DNA of 64,000 nucleotides from contig OZ023209.1 of NCBI GenBank assembly GCA_963995525.1, positions 31,989,295-32,053,294 of the forward strand. Direction: 5' to 3'. The DNA is from Escarpia spicata (lineage: Eukaryota > Annelida > Polychaeta > Sabellida > Siboglinidae). Below the pieces are notes generated by a model. It saw only the letters and a list, made by a program, of their open reading frames with translations. It had not been told where the DNA came from and ran no database searches. The position numbers were made by a program, and so were the translations under genes. This document shows, in pieces, positions 11,182-21,588 of the stretch (position 1 is its first letter; the number at the start of each line of letters is the position of its first letter).

Positions 11182-14100
11182 GTAAGTTTGTGTTATTGTT
11201 CATTTACACTTTTATAACACGTGTTTGTTATGTTATGCATGTTTAATCTATCGTAATTGGTAATATATGCAACAGAGAATATGTGACATATCATAGACTA
11301 GTCTCATAGGTTAGCCACAGAAGGAGATGTTTGGAGAAACTCTACCCAGTATTGTATATAATATATTGAACAAAACAGCAGTTAGCAATAAAAGTAAATT
11401 AAAAATAAAAGCACTGTTCCAGTTAATTAGCCTAAATTATGAACCCCAGCCATGACCAGGGTTAGAGCTTAGACAAAGGTTTAACTTAGGGACATGGTTG
11501 GGGGTTAACAGTTTAGGCCAGTTAGCTATCATCATTTTAATTTTATATTTTTAAAATATTTGTTTTCCTGATTACTGTGTCACTGTCTGTGTGCTGTGGA
11601 CACAGTGAAATAATTCAGATATGGGGTCGACTACAGAAATGGGTTGTGGGGGAAGTGAAGCTTCCCAGGCCAGAAGGCATCATCATAAATTTCTATTCTT
11701 TTTTATTGGCAAGTTACTTATCTGCCAAAAAGGATTTTGATAAAAGTACATTAAATACTTGTAGTGTCTTTATGTTAAATATGTTTGCTTTTCATAGTAT
11801 TTGAATCCCTCAAGAGTATTTGTACTTTAATTTAAATACTTTTCAATGTATCTGGTTAAATTCTGATAAATCCGCATCACAATCCAATTTACTTTTGAGT
11901 TGAGTGAGTGAGAAATTGTAGCATGAAAGGTCAACAATACTAAAGGAGTTTAGGCCATAGCTTGCCTCACCTGGGTATTAATTAAAGACATTCAGCTCAT
12001 ATTGATATGGCTTATGTTGTAACCAATTATCAATTGATCATCCTTTACGGCTTTAGACAGTCAATGAACATGCAGCTACCACTCTAACTAGAGAAAGGAT
12101 ATATTTAACTGTTTAGACCTCATGTTGATCAAACCCGCTCGTAGACCGAAGTCAACCAAAACCTGCCCAAAATAACTGGGTAATATTGTATTGTGTGGTT
12201 GCGCCATCTAGTGGATAGTTTTGAAAACACATAAGAAATGTTTGAACAAACGGACCTCAAATTTTTATGTTTTGGGTCAACGAAATAGGGCAACCTAAGG
12301 ACTTTTCAGAAAACAGCTGAGGTCTAAAGGGTTTTTGTTTTAAATTGTTTCACTTTAATGCATTATTTGTTTTGATAAATGTAGCCATTAAATAAGATAG
12401 AACCACCTGGGTTTGAAACATTGACTTTTTCTCACCCACTGTCAGACAGGTATGTGATACTTATAGACCAGTAATTATGTTCACAGCAGCAAATTCGCTG
12501 GAGGAGTACTGCACCCTGCCAAGACGACTACAGCTTCCATGAAGACCTAGAGGAGCACATGAAAGATGTTAAAGACAAACAGTTTAACAAGATCACTGAT
12601 CCTGACAGGCTGAAACATTTCAGGTGGGTCTTGAGTCTAGTCTGTGTTGTGCATGTATGTATATGTGCATTTAATATTTGCTAAAACTGCTGAATGCTAT
12701 TAATGCATTCATTGTTTATGTGGTAGAACAGTTCATTGGTTATTTTGTGTTGCAACTGGTTACCTTGTAGTCTTGTACAGATTACAGAACATCTTGCTGC
12801 AAAATAATACTAACAAACTTCTATGCCACCTATATTGTCAGGAATCTGAGCTCAGAGGCGTAACATACAAAAAACTGTAGCTGCACTATTAATCTGGAAT
12901 CAACTCCCTATCACTTTAAAATCATGTGATGCCATAGCCACCAATAGGAGTTAAGACCGATGTTTGAGAGATTACCATGTTTGTTACAGGATGAATCAGA
13001 AAGTGAAACCTTCCATCATTGAGGATCCACTCCTCAGCGTGGACATGGGAACTGCTACGGAGAAGGACAGCGATAAGATTGAGGGTCCTCTGCCACATGT
13101 CATATGGTACGCAAATATACTGGCACTCATATTACTGTACTTCTTCTATTAAGCATACAGTGTGCTTAAAAAATATTTGAGACACAAAAATATATAAAAT
13201 TTTGTAAATAAGCGTACAGGGGTGTGCACCCATCTTCTTTGGCTCCTGTAGTTCCTGGGTACAGCTATCTCAGCAGACGTGACTGGCAAGTGATTTATGC
13301 ATCCACATATATGAACAAAAAATGTTACCAAAACATTGTAAAGTCTGATCATTTAGTACATAACTTTAATATTTTTTATTACTGAGCTTTGAATCTAGTG
13401 TCAGGTAAAAATTTTATTACAGTGGTGATAGATTCAACAGTTAAAGTTGGCATTATAGATCGCTGAAACACTGCTAAAACCTAGTAAAAAAGAGCACGTG
13501 CTAATTAGGGCATGTATGCTTAATTAATAGAATGAATGCAGTATATTATCATAATTGTCTAGGTAGTTTTTAGCACATCATACTTCTGCGACATTTGGTT
13601 AATTTATTGACTAGGTTTGGCAAACATGTTGCCAGCCTTCATAGTGCTACAGCCAAAGTAATTGTAGTTTTTCTTGATTTGTCATGGTTTCATTACAAAT
13701 ACGTTATTAATGCATGCTTTATTCATGAGTGTCATTTTCAAGATAGTGCAGAATCTGCAGATGCTGGTGTCTGTTGCATTGAAGCCTCTCACTTTATGGA
13801 GGCTGATGTTAGTTTGGTTTCACATTCTGTGTCTTCTTATTCAACAGGACGGAAGAGGAACTGAAATGTGTGAAAGTGACACACAAACCACCAGAGGGGA
13901 TTGTTGACAATGTAAGATTAATTCATTTTAACATCAAGTTTAATTTTTTTTTTTTCTTCATATTAATTATTATTTATTATTTTAACCTGCACCACATCCT
14001 CATTGTACATAATCACAGCAGTGCAACAATGCTCCTATGTAGAAGAAGATGTTTCTCTACTTTAGCTATTATTATGACAAAATTACAAAAAAATCGTAAA

Positions 14101-17100
14101 TAATTTAAACATGCCTTTTTATCAAACTTACCAGGCAATAACCAACACAAGAATATTGTGTTTGCTTTAATTTTCATACTAAATGATGGCATCATAATCC
14201 AACCAAGCATTAATGTGTGCTGACATTCTACATGCCTCATGGTTTGACCAGTTTACTTATGACTGATACGTACCTGAATGTTATGTTTGATTGAAATGGT
14301 GCATTACAAACTAGTTCTAGTCGTTTCCAGCACTCTGCAACTTTTTATTAACTGACTAGTCTGTATTACTGTGGTTACAATGTAATGGTCCTATGAGGTC
14401 TCATTCAACTAGTCATCCTTTTTCAGAACATTATTGCCAAACCGACATTTATATGCTGGCACTGAGAGTGGTCACTGCCAGGGTGATTGTCATCCTCAGC
14501 AGTTCATTTACATCCTAAATTGAGACGGGACCGACATTAACGTGATCTCCAAGTACCAAGGGATACACAGTCCCCAATGTTGAGAGCCAGGGTTTTACAC
14601 CAAATATCATGCCTGCCCGGTCCATGTTTCGAACTCGAGCGCTGGCATGCCAGGCGGATGTGCTAACCACTAGCCGTGCTCCCTGATTGAAACCAGTTAT
14701 CGCACGACCAAGATCATGGCAGAACATTGCAATAACTGTAACCTTATTAAGGTTGAAAACATGAGCAATGACCTTGACTTATGGTTGCCTTCCAGCTTGC
14801 CCTCTACACCATCAAGTTACTGAGGAAGAGCTTTGATGCGATATCTGGTTTCAATCGACCTGTCAGGGACGACAAAATCTGGATCAAGTAAGTTGTTTAT
14901 TTTTGTCATTAGCAGAATATGTGAAATATAAAAACATCAGTGATGGCATTTATGTCTTCTTGTGTTAGTCACATGTTACGTAGCTAAAGTGTTGTTGCGC
15001 TGGAAAACTTATGTGTATTATTTACAAAAATGGTAGGTTTCAAATAGAGACCACCACTCGGCACTCTGTGAGTCTTTGGCAGTGTCTTTTTATCCCTGTC
15101 ATAGACACCTGGTAGAGAGGACCAACAGCTTTTAGTGTATCTTCTAAAAGAGAAAATTTGTGTTAACGAAACTGCTCAAGTTTCAAAATTATACAGAAAA
15201 ATAGAGCAGAACTTTGTGGAAATGGTTGAACACGATGTTATGCAATAAATGTAAGTGTTGCGGTTTTCTTTACAAGATAATTCACATTTTACTTGGTGCT
15301 GACTGACAAGATTTGTTCATGTATGTTCACTTGTGCTTCAGCCGAATCACCTTCCTGGAGACGGTGGCGGGAGTGCCAGGCATGGTGGCAGCAATGGCGA
15401 GACATCTCATGTCACTGAGGAGAATGAGACGTGACCACGGCTGGATCCACACGCTGCTAGGTGGGTCAAATATCAGATACACTTGGGGAGAAGTCGTTAT
15501 TTAACAGAGGACACACCGTGAACTAAAATCCCAACCACCTCAAAATCATGTGCTTGGAAGTCCGACATCCATTTTGTACATTAAAAAAATGTTGACAAAA
15601 TTCAGTGCATTGAAAATTTACCCATTTTTTGCCCAAAGTTTGAAACAGCACCACAGGATTTCGAATCTGGTTTCTCTCAATTGAGAGTATAACACTTTAG
15701 TTATTGTGTATCACTCTGTTTATATAACTAACTGGTGTAGAAACATTAAATGTGACACCAAGTGTAAAATATCAAAATGTACAATGTTGATTTTGCTTTC
15801 CTTTGTATGCAATTTGCACAGTATATTTTATAATACAAATTGTGAAGATTCTATACAATGGAGGTCAACACACTGAGCTGGCACACCAACTCACCATATA
15901 TGCCCTTCCGGTCAATCAATATTAATCTCCGTAAACATAAACAGAGCCTCCTTGATTCCTCTGGCCCACTCCTCTGATAAATTTATAATCCCTTCCTTAG
16001 AGAGGGAAAATATGACTAGTATAAAAGTCAAATGGAAACAGAAATGTAGATATTTGTATTAATGTAGATGTGTCTGTGTGAGTTAATTACTAAAAAAACA
16101 GAACGCTCTAAATTTTCTGGACCAGGCAACATCATATTGTAACTATGATGGAATTACATTTAATCATATTGTTCAATAATTACATTTGTTAGTGTTTTTT
16201 TAAACAGGTCAGGTTTATGCAGCGTAATGTTGGCAATGTTCTTTTTTCATTCCAGTGGTTGCTCTATATAAACACGTTTTTGTCTTTCGTCATTATGATT
16301 GTCTGCCGTTTTATATATTTTTGGGGCTGTTTATTTAATCAGTTGTGTCTGACTTTGACAGAGGAGGCTGAGAATGAGAGGATACATCTGCTGACGGCAC
16401 TAGAGCTGAAGCAACCATCCCTCTTGTTTCGAGGATGTGTAGTTGCGGCACAAGGTAAATCATTAATCTGTCAAACTGGTTGCACAGTATTGAAAGTATC
16501 CTATGTTTCAGTGTACTTAATATTACAATTACAGATGAAAGACAATTGGAATTAGTTTGAATTGTCTTGTTGTTTCATGGGTTTGGCAATTTTGTTAATT
16601 CTGTGTTGCTTCAGTTCACTTGGCTGTATAAATAAGTACCTAGACCATGGTAGATGTAAATGGACACAATTTTTGTTTAGTAATGGCAGAATGGCTGAAA
16701 AATTCAGATGGTGTTCAAATGAGCAGATATGTCAGTGGGTGACAGAGTGTTTTCATTTCTTTGGACTGGATACTGGGCTATATATAAGAACTTCTATCTA
16801 TGAATACTCTGCCGGAAAAAGCTGTTTGCTTTAAAACATGATTTCGCATATCTGGAATCTTCCATAGTTTAAAGGTGACACTGTATTTTTGCCTATGTAA
16901 TATCTTTGTGACAACTTTTGTTGATGTGTTCCTGCAGGTGGGTTTGTGGCATTCTTTGCCACTGCGTACATGATTAGTCCACACTACTGCCACAGATTCG
17001 TGGGTTATCTTGAAGAGGAGGCGGTTATCACATACACAAAGTGTTTGCAGGCATGTGCACTATTCACCTTTTTCTACAATTTGTCCACGGAAAACTATTA

Positions 17101-18563
17101 AGAAATCCATATTGTAAATGTTTGACTGCATAAATTGGTGTGCTACTATTGGCTCATTTAACACACGGATGTCAAAAGAGGACTTATTTTGGTTATAGTG
17201 TCATTTTCATTTTAATCTTCATGTTGAAACGTGTGATCTGAGAATGAACGGAGATTAATATTGATTGACCGGAAGGGCATATATGGTGAGTTGGTGTGCC
17301 AGCTCAGTGTGTTGACCTCCATTGTATAGAATCTTCACAATTTGTATTATAAAATATACTGTGCAAATTGCATACAAAGGAAAGCAAAATCAACATTGTA
17401 CATTTTGATATTTTACACTTGGTGTCACATTTAATGTTTCTACACCAGTTAGTTATATAAACAGAGTGATACACAATAACTAAAGTGTTATACTCTCAAT
17501 TGAGAGAAACCAGATTCGAAATCCTGTGGTGCTGTTTCAAACTTTGGGCAAGTTCGGTCACTATGTTGCACCACTTCACTCATTTATATGAGTATCTGAC
17601 TATAGACAGTGGTGGATATTGTGTATGAATAGTTTTTGCACATTAATAACATAATTGCTGAATGCTTCCCAGAAAAGTTGAGATGGTGTTCAATTGAACA
17701 GGTCTGCCAGGGAGTAAAGTGTAAAGCACTTTGAGCAGTCTTAAGGACTGGATACTGCGCTATATAAGAACTTTTTAACACTTGTTTCTTGTTACTTCAG
17801 GACATTGAACATGGCAACCTGCAACAGTGGAAGACAATGGCAGCTCCAGAGATTGCCAGACAGTACTGGGAGTTGAAGGTAACTACACTTTAATAGGATC
17901 TTGTGTCTGTCTCAAATGAAACAAATCAATCCAATTGCAGTTCAGCTGCATAATGCGTAACATATAATTTGTATGTCAACTTTTTGGTCCAGAACAAAAT
18001 TGATAGCTTTGACCCTAAGTTTGACTGAATAGTGGGTTGTTGAAGGTTTGAAGTTATGAATGATAAATTATCACCAGAATTATATCGGTTGTAGTTAGTA
18101 TTTTATTAAAGTTAATAAATAGCTCCTGAATAGTCTGTCTTGTTGTTTGTAATTACTACTAAAATGTACTTGTACTGGACCTAACGTGCTTCTTGGAATA
18201 GTGCATGATTAATGAAAATATTCACAACGTTGGAAGAAAGAATTTAAATCACATTTTCTTCTGATCACAGCTTCCAGTATGAAGTCGTAATTAAATGTTA
18301 ATTGATAATAACTGATTTAATTAATGAGGGGTAAGATTGCATTTTGAAGTACTCATACTTGATCTAATGCTCTTGTATTGATCTTAATGTATTTGAACCT
18401 TGACTTGTATTGATGTAATCGTGTCCCCCTTCCACAGCCTAATGCAACAATGGAAGATGTCATCATGAACATCCGTGCCGATGAGGCTCACCATCGAATC
18501 GTCAACCACACTTTGGGATCGCTGAAACCTGAAGACTACAACCCATATCTCCCTGGACACTGA
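11032..18563 (+). CDS. AOX: mitochondrial alternative oxidase, complete ten-exon gene
   Basis: The gene encodes the ubiquinol oxidase of the inner mitochondrial membrane that passes electrons from ubiquinol straight to oxygen, bypassing complexes III and IV. The spliced frame is 11032-11181, 12487-12623, 12990-13106, 13848-13911, 14796-14887, 15342-15460, 16362-16454, 16938-17050, 17801-17878 and 18438-18563, which is 1089 nt or 362 aa, a normal animal AOX length. Residues 1-50 form an Arg/Ala/Ser-rich, acid-poor targeting peptide. The four iron-ligand motifs are LET (E193), NERIH (E232, H235), LEEEA (E283-E285) and RADEAHHR (E337, H340). All introns are GT-AG except intron 8, which is GC-AG. 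Exon 2 could start three bases later (CAGCAG acceptor). The ATG context is good (AGAGATGG). No break is seen, so I read it as functional. Confidence 0.96.
12203..12214 (-). promoter_or_regulatory. CTCF-core-like motif in AOX intron 1
   Basis: GCCATCTAGTGG fits the reverse complement of the bilaterian CTCF core (CCASYAGRKGGC) at every position. A 12-bp match can occur by chance, and this kind of word is also carried by some repeats. Confidence 0.3.
12487..12623 (+). CDS. AOX: AOX exon 2
   Basis: Residues 51-95 plus two bases of codon 96, including the acidic linker [10 protein letters not shown]. The acceptor is TCACAG|CAGCAA; using the second CAG would drop one glutamine. Donor TTCAG|GTGGGT, phase 2. 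Confidence 0.9.
12990..13106 (+). CDS. AOX: AOX exon 3
   Basis: Acceptor TTGTTACAG; residues 96-135 ([15 protein letters not shown]...). Donor ATATG|GTACGC splits the Trp-135 codon, phase 2. Confidence 0.9.
13848..13911 (+). CDS. AOX: AOX exon 4
   Basis: A 64-base exon for residues 135-156 ([17 protein letters not shown]...), acceptor TTCAACAG, donor AAT|GTAAGA. Too short to stand out as an open frame but fixed by phase and family similarity. Confidence 0.9.
14430..14685 (-). mobile_element. tRNA-derived SINE in AOX intron 4
   Basis: The minus strand starts GGAGCACGGCTAGTGG and has an A-box-like TAGTGGTTAGCACA and a B-box-like GAGTTCGAAAC about 30 bases later, the layout of a tRNA-derived pol III promoter. 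A non-tRNA body follows to about 14430. The 3' boundary is approximate. Confidence 0.65.
14796..14887 (+). CDS. AOX: AOX exon 5
   Basis: Residues 157-186 ([20 protein letters not shown]...), acceptor CCTTCCAG, donor ATCAA|GTAAGT, phase 2. First part of the conserved AOX core. Confidence 0.92.
15342..15460 (+). CDS. AOX: AOX exon 6 (LET motif)
   Basis: Residues 187-226 with [12 protein letters not shown], which carries the first iron ligand E193, and [10 protein letters not shown]. Acceptor TGCTTCAG, donor CTAG|GTGGGT, phase 1. Confidence 0.95.
15629..15932 (+). repeat. left arm of 304-bp inverted repeat in AOX intron 6
   Basis: Reads from TTGCCCAAAGTTTGAAACAG to ATTAATCTCCGT and is the reverse complement of 17248-17551. 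I found no mismatch by eye. With its partner it brackets exons 7 and 8. Confidence 0.95.
16362..16454 (+). CDS. AOX: AOX exon 7 (NERIH motif)
   Basis: Residues 227-257 with [11 protein letters not shown], carrying ligands E232 and H235. E193 to E232 is 39 residues, the spacing of the trypanosome enzyme. Acceptor TTTGACAG, donor CAAG|GTAAAT, phase 1. Confidence 0.95.
16600..16805 (+). mobile_element. SINE-like repeat copy in AOX intron 7
   Basis: Contains GATGGTGTTCAAATGAGCAG and ends ACTGGATACTGGGCTATATA, parallel in order and spacing to the copy at 17590-17778. Tails reading GCGCTATATAAGAAC are a familiar 3' end of dispersed repeats in aquatic invertebrate genomes. The class is inference. 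Confidence 0.5.
16938..17050 (+). CDS. AOX: AOX exon 8 (LEEEA motif), GC donor
   Basis: Residues 258-295 ([20 protein letters not shown]..., [10 protein letters not shown]). Acceptor TTCCTGCAG. The exon must end at CAG (17050), giving a GC donor (CAG|GCATGT). No GT nearby keeps the frame into exon 9. Confidence 0.93.
17248..17551 (-). repeat. right arm of 304-bp inverted repeat in AOX intron 8
   Basis: Inverted partner of 15629-15932, beginning ACGGAGATTAATATTGATTG. Arms and 1315-bp interior form a potential intramolecular RNA duplex around exons 7-8. Confidence 0.95.
17590..17778 (+). mobile_element. SINE-like repeat copy in AOX intron 8
   Basis: Shares GATGGTGTTCAA and the tail GGACTGGATACTGCGCTATA with the copy at 16600-16805, and ends 20 bp before the exon 9 acceptor. 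Confidence 0.5.
17801..17878 (+). CDS. AOX: AOX exon 9
   Basis: Residues 296-321 ([20 protein letters not shown]...), acceptor GTTACTTCAG, donor AAG|GTAACT, phase 0. Confidence 0.93.
18438..18563 (+). CDS. AOX: AOX exon 10 (RADEAHHR motif and stop)
   Basis: Residues 322-362, with [13 protein letters not shown] carrying E337 and H340, ending PYLPGH and TGA. Acceptor CCTTCCACAG. Confidence 0.95.
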   Translation, partial: PNATMEDVIMNIRADEAHHRIVNHTLGSLKPEDYNPYLPGH

Positions 18564-19935
18564 ATCCAAGAACCACTAGGGCAAACCTCTATCGGTTTTG
18601 TCACTATGCTGTCACCACTTGACACGACAGCTTCGAACTTGTCTTTCTAAAAAGAACGATTCTTATAAATATCTGCATAATGAAATGGGCATTTAATTGT
18701 GGTCAGTTACTCATTATTTGTGTAATTTATTAATTAGATTGTGTTTGTTATTCAAGTTGATGAGTCATATTTGAATCATGTGATAGTTTGTTTTGCAAGA
18801 TACTATTTACTGTCTAGGAAAATTTGTGTTTGTGTGGAGCACTGAAGGATCAGTAGACGTATTTGGCTGTGGTTGTTGTGTATTATATTGAGACATGACT
18901 TCATACTTAGCATTGAGTTTGTGCTGTGGTCAACGTCTCCCTTTTTTGTGAGAAAAAGCACGACCAATGCAAGTAAACCGTGCTATTTAATGCCGAGACA
19001 GACTGATATCATCGCACCACCAGTGGAACTACTAAATACTGCTAATCAAAATGGTGTCCTTCATAATGTACATATTGAACGCTGTTGTTGTCTTTCTCCT
19101 TTAATGTTTTGATTGATATTTGCTTCAAAATGTTAGAGCAGAGGGATTGCTGGCAGTGTTTATCATCAGAAAATGATTGTCCTCCTAGACATACATATTG
19201 TAATGTTTATAGGCAATGCATACAGATATGTTTGAGTAACTATGTATTATTTCTGTGAAGTTACAGTACTATATATTGTTGTGGTTGCAATGCTGTGATA
19301 AACAAAACTGAACAGTTTGTGGTTTATCAAACACTGTAATTTATAGTTTGTATATTATACAGATGCTAGGATAATTTTAAAACAGAAACATATCTTCTAT
19401 AGTTTGTCTACACAAAAATCTACATACAGTTGTAATGTTGATGTATATAATTTTTGTTTTGTCAATTGTAATATTTGAGAATCCGACTATTTCAGGTTGA
19501 ATTTTAGTCGGATCGTTGTGCATGTTGTGAAAATGGTGTGTGGGAACATGGTGTCATGGGCCCCACCCCTGAGCTTTAGAACTTTTAAAACTCTTAACCA
19601 GCAGTTTGTGATATTGAACTAGACCGTTCTCTCCACTTCAGACTTAACTGTAAAACATGCTTTGTTTTTGATGATTGCGTCTGACCATGTCACCTGAAAG
19701 CGATTTTTCAGATGTTCGTGTGAAGATATGTTTGTCATTATACAGATGACTTGTTCATGTTTTGTATAGTGAACTGAAGTGTGGTCAATTAGTTGTCAGA
19801 GGTGGTTGTAAGTAACTGTCTAGTCAATCATTCCTAGACCAGTTGTAGACATAACTGGACAAGGTATTTCAATATGTAATCATATTGTGTTATTGTCATG
19901 TGCTTTTGTAATAAAAAACCTTACTTTACTTAAGT
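18564..19935 (+). other. AOX: AOX 3' UTR
   Basis: About 1.35 kb of AT-rich sequence without a further exon, closed by the AATAAA at 19910. The end is inferred. Confidence 0.6.
19910..19915 (+). terminator. AOX: AATAAA poly(A) signal of AOX
   Basis: Perfect hexamer in TGTAATAAAAAACC, the most convincing poly(A) signal before the retroelement block. Confidence 0.6.
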
Positions 19936-20204
19936 GTTCACAGTTAGTCCTCAAATGATCTCTGACAAACGTTGGGCCGTTTTGGAAGCTATCAAACACT
20001 TGGTGATGTAAGCAAGTTAATTCATACATACAGCGCTATAAACATACAAAATGTGTTGAAACAAATCAGATTTTTCTGCGCACGCTACACATGGGAATGT
20101 CGGTCTAGCCATCAATAAAGACACATATTTCGCCATTCAGAGTGCCGATGACTTCTTTCTCAAACAGTTTACGCTATCAAATTACCTTTATATGCTATGC
20201 CTTG

Positions 20205-20946
20205 CATGTCATTGGTACTTGTCCAGCTCATTCGATGTGTATATCCTGTGAATCACGTTGTTGATATTCTTGATTACAATGTTCCCACAGTACGCCCAGC
20301 AGTTTCTGATTTTTTTGCCTTTTTCAACACTTGTTGCTTAAGCCAACTTAGAGCGCATTGTTGTAAAATCTTCACTTATGAATGAAGATCTTCAAACTTC
20401 GCTCGGCTACTCGTTCGTTCTTTTTTGCTTAAGTGAAGCTCTTGACCGAAACACTCTGTCGCGTGTCTTCTCCGATTTGAAGCGGATAATTACGGGTCGC
20501 GGCCGGGTGGAGGTGTCCGTTTTGCGACCAATTCTGTGTACCCGTTCAAAGTCGATGGGCAATACAGCAGGACTGATTTTCATGTGCTTGTTGCAAATTT
20601 CGATGAGCTTTGACTCAAAGTCCTCCCCATGACCTGTCTCCTCAATGCCACTGAAACGTAGGTTTGCCCTACGGCCATGCTGTTCATTGTCATAAATTTG
20701 GTTTTGGAGATGAGTAACCTTATCTTCAAGCAGTGCAATTTTATTGTTTTTTTTCTCATCCAGTTGTTGTTGAAAGTTTTTGAACGTTTGTCTCAATTCA
20801 CGAATCTCTTTGGCGAGTTCATCCGGAAAGAGAACCTGTTTCATTTTGTTCAGCACCGCTGAATCGTTGAGTGCTGCAATTAGTCTTAGAACTAACTGAT
20901 CTTCTTGGTTGTCATCGACACTGCTTGATCTACGCGACTTCGGCAT
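20205..20946 (-). pseudogene. LINE ORF1-like relic (non-LTR retrotransposon)
   Basis: The minus-strand frame starts at ATG 20946 (MPKSRRSSSVDDNQEDQL) and runs about 180 codons to a stop near 20407. It has a central coiled-coil-like part (Leu/Glu/Lys/Gln-rich, TFKNFQQQLDEKKNNKIALL) followed by GRRANLRFSGIEE and ERVHRIGRK with RPRPVIIRF. These are hallmarks of the RNA-binding ORF1 protein of LINE elements. Past the stop the same similarity continues in broken form (ISEDFTTMRSKLA, then KIRNCWAYCGNI) down to about 20205, so the gene is degraded. No reverse transcriptase follows in the window. It is a 5' fragment separate from the adjacent Ty3/gypsy element. Confidence 0.75.
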
Positions 20947-21346
20947 ATTGTATGCCAACTTGCAAACGCAGTCATGCGGAACTCAATAAGAATTGCGTGT
21001 CTACAGTTCCACTGTCCGACGTTGTTTGCCAGTTGTTGTTACCTAATGCATCCTGCTACGCAGGCACGCACTGACACTGAGGCGTAATGTGCGTCGATTT
21101 CAGGCTTAAGTCATGGAACTAACAGCAGCTAAGCAACCTCCATCTAGCACTTTCACAAAGTCCGAAAAGTTCAGCGCGCTCTATCTCCTTCGGCCAGTCA
21201 CCCACCTTGAAAACCTCCACACCCCAACGCCTCCCAACCACAAAAACTATCAAAGCTCGGGACACACCAGTATACACGTCTAACCCCGGGCAGCCATCTT
21301 GTCAAGATTATTATATAATATTAAAATATATAATAAAGAGGAAAGC

Positions 21347-21473
21347 TGTAACGAAACTCGCTGTTTGTATTGGTAATAAATCACATTTTATTGAGTACTG
21401 AAGCTGATGCCATCGGTGCTGAGTAACCAGGGAATTGATCCCCCGACATCTGCCTCATATACGTATTGTCACA
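21347..21473 (-). repeat. putative short 3' LTR
   Basis: Directly after the polypurine tract the minus strand begins TGTGACAATACG and reaches CGTTACA 127 bp later, giving TGT...ACA ends, with an internal CAATAAAATG poly(A)-type signal. The far boundary is a guess because there is no second LTR to compare. Confidence 0.5.
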
Positions 21474-21492
21474 TCTCTCCTCTAAAAAAAAC
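21474..21492 (-). promoter_or_regulatory. polypurine tract
   Basis: The minus strand reads TTTTTTTTAGAGGAGAGA immediately before TGTGACA, the expected second-strand primer position of an LTR element. Confidence 0.6.
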
Positions 21493-21588
21493 TTGAGCAG
21501 TGAACACAACTAGAACACTCAAAACTAGAACATGGCAACAGTTGATATGATGTGAATCGATATCGATCTAATCATTCGCATGATGTAG

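Noticed and set aside
11577..11804. Short frame in AOX intron 1
   Set aside because: Lies wholly in the intron with no splice support.
13595..13864. 89-codon frame crossing AOX intron 3 and exon 4
   Set aside because: It reads through the exon 4 acceptor in the wrong frame.
16217..16555. 112-codon frame over AOX exon 7
   Set aside because: The upstream part is intron 6 read-through; only 16362-16454 is supported as coding.
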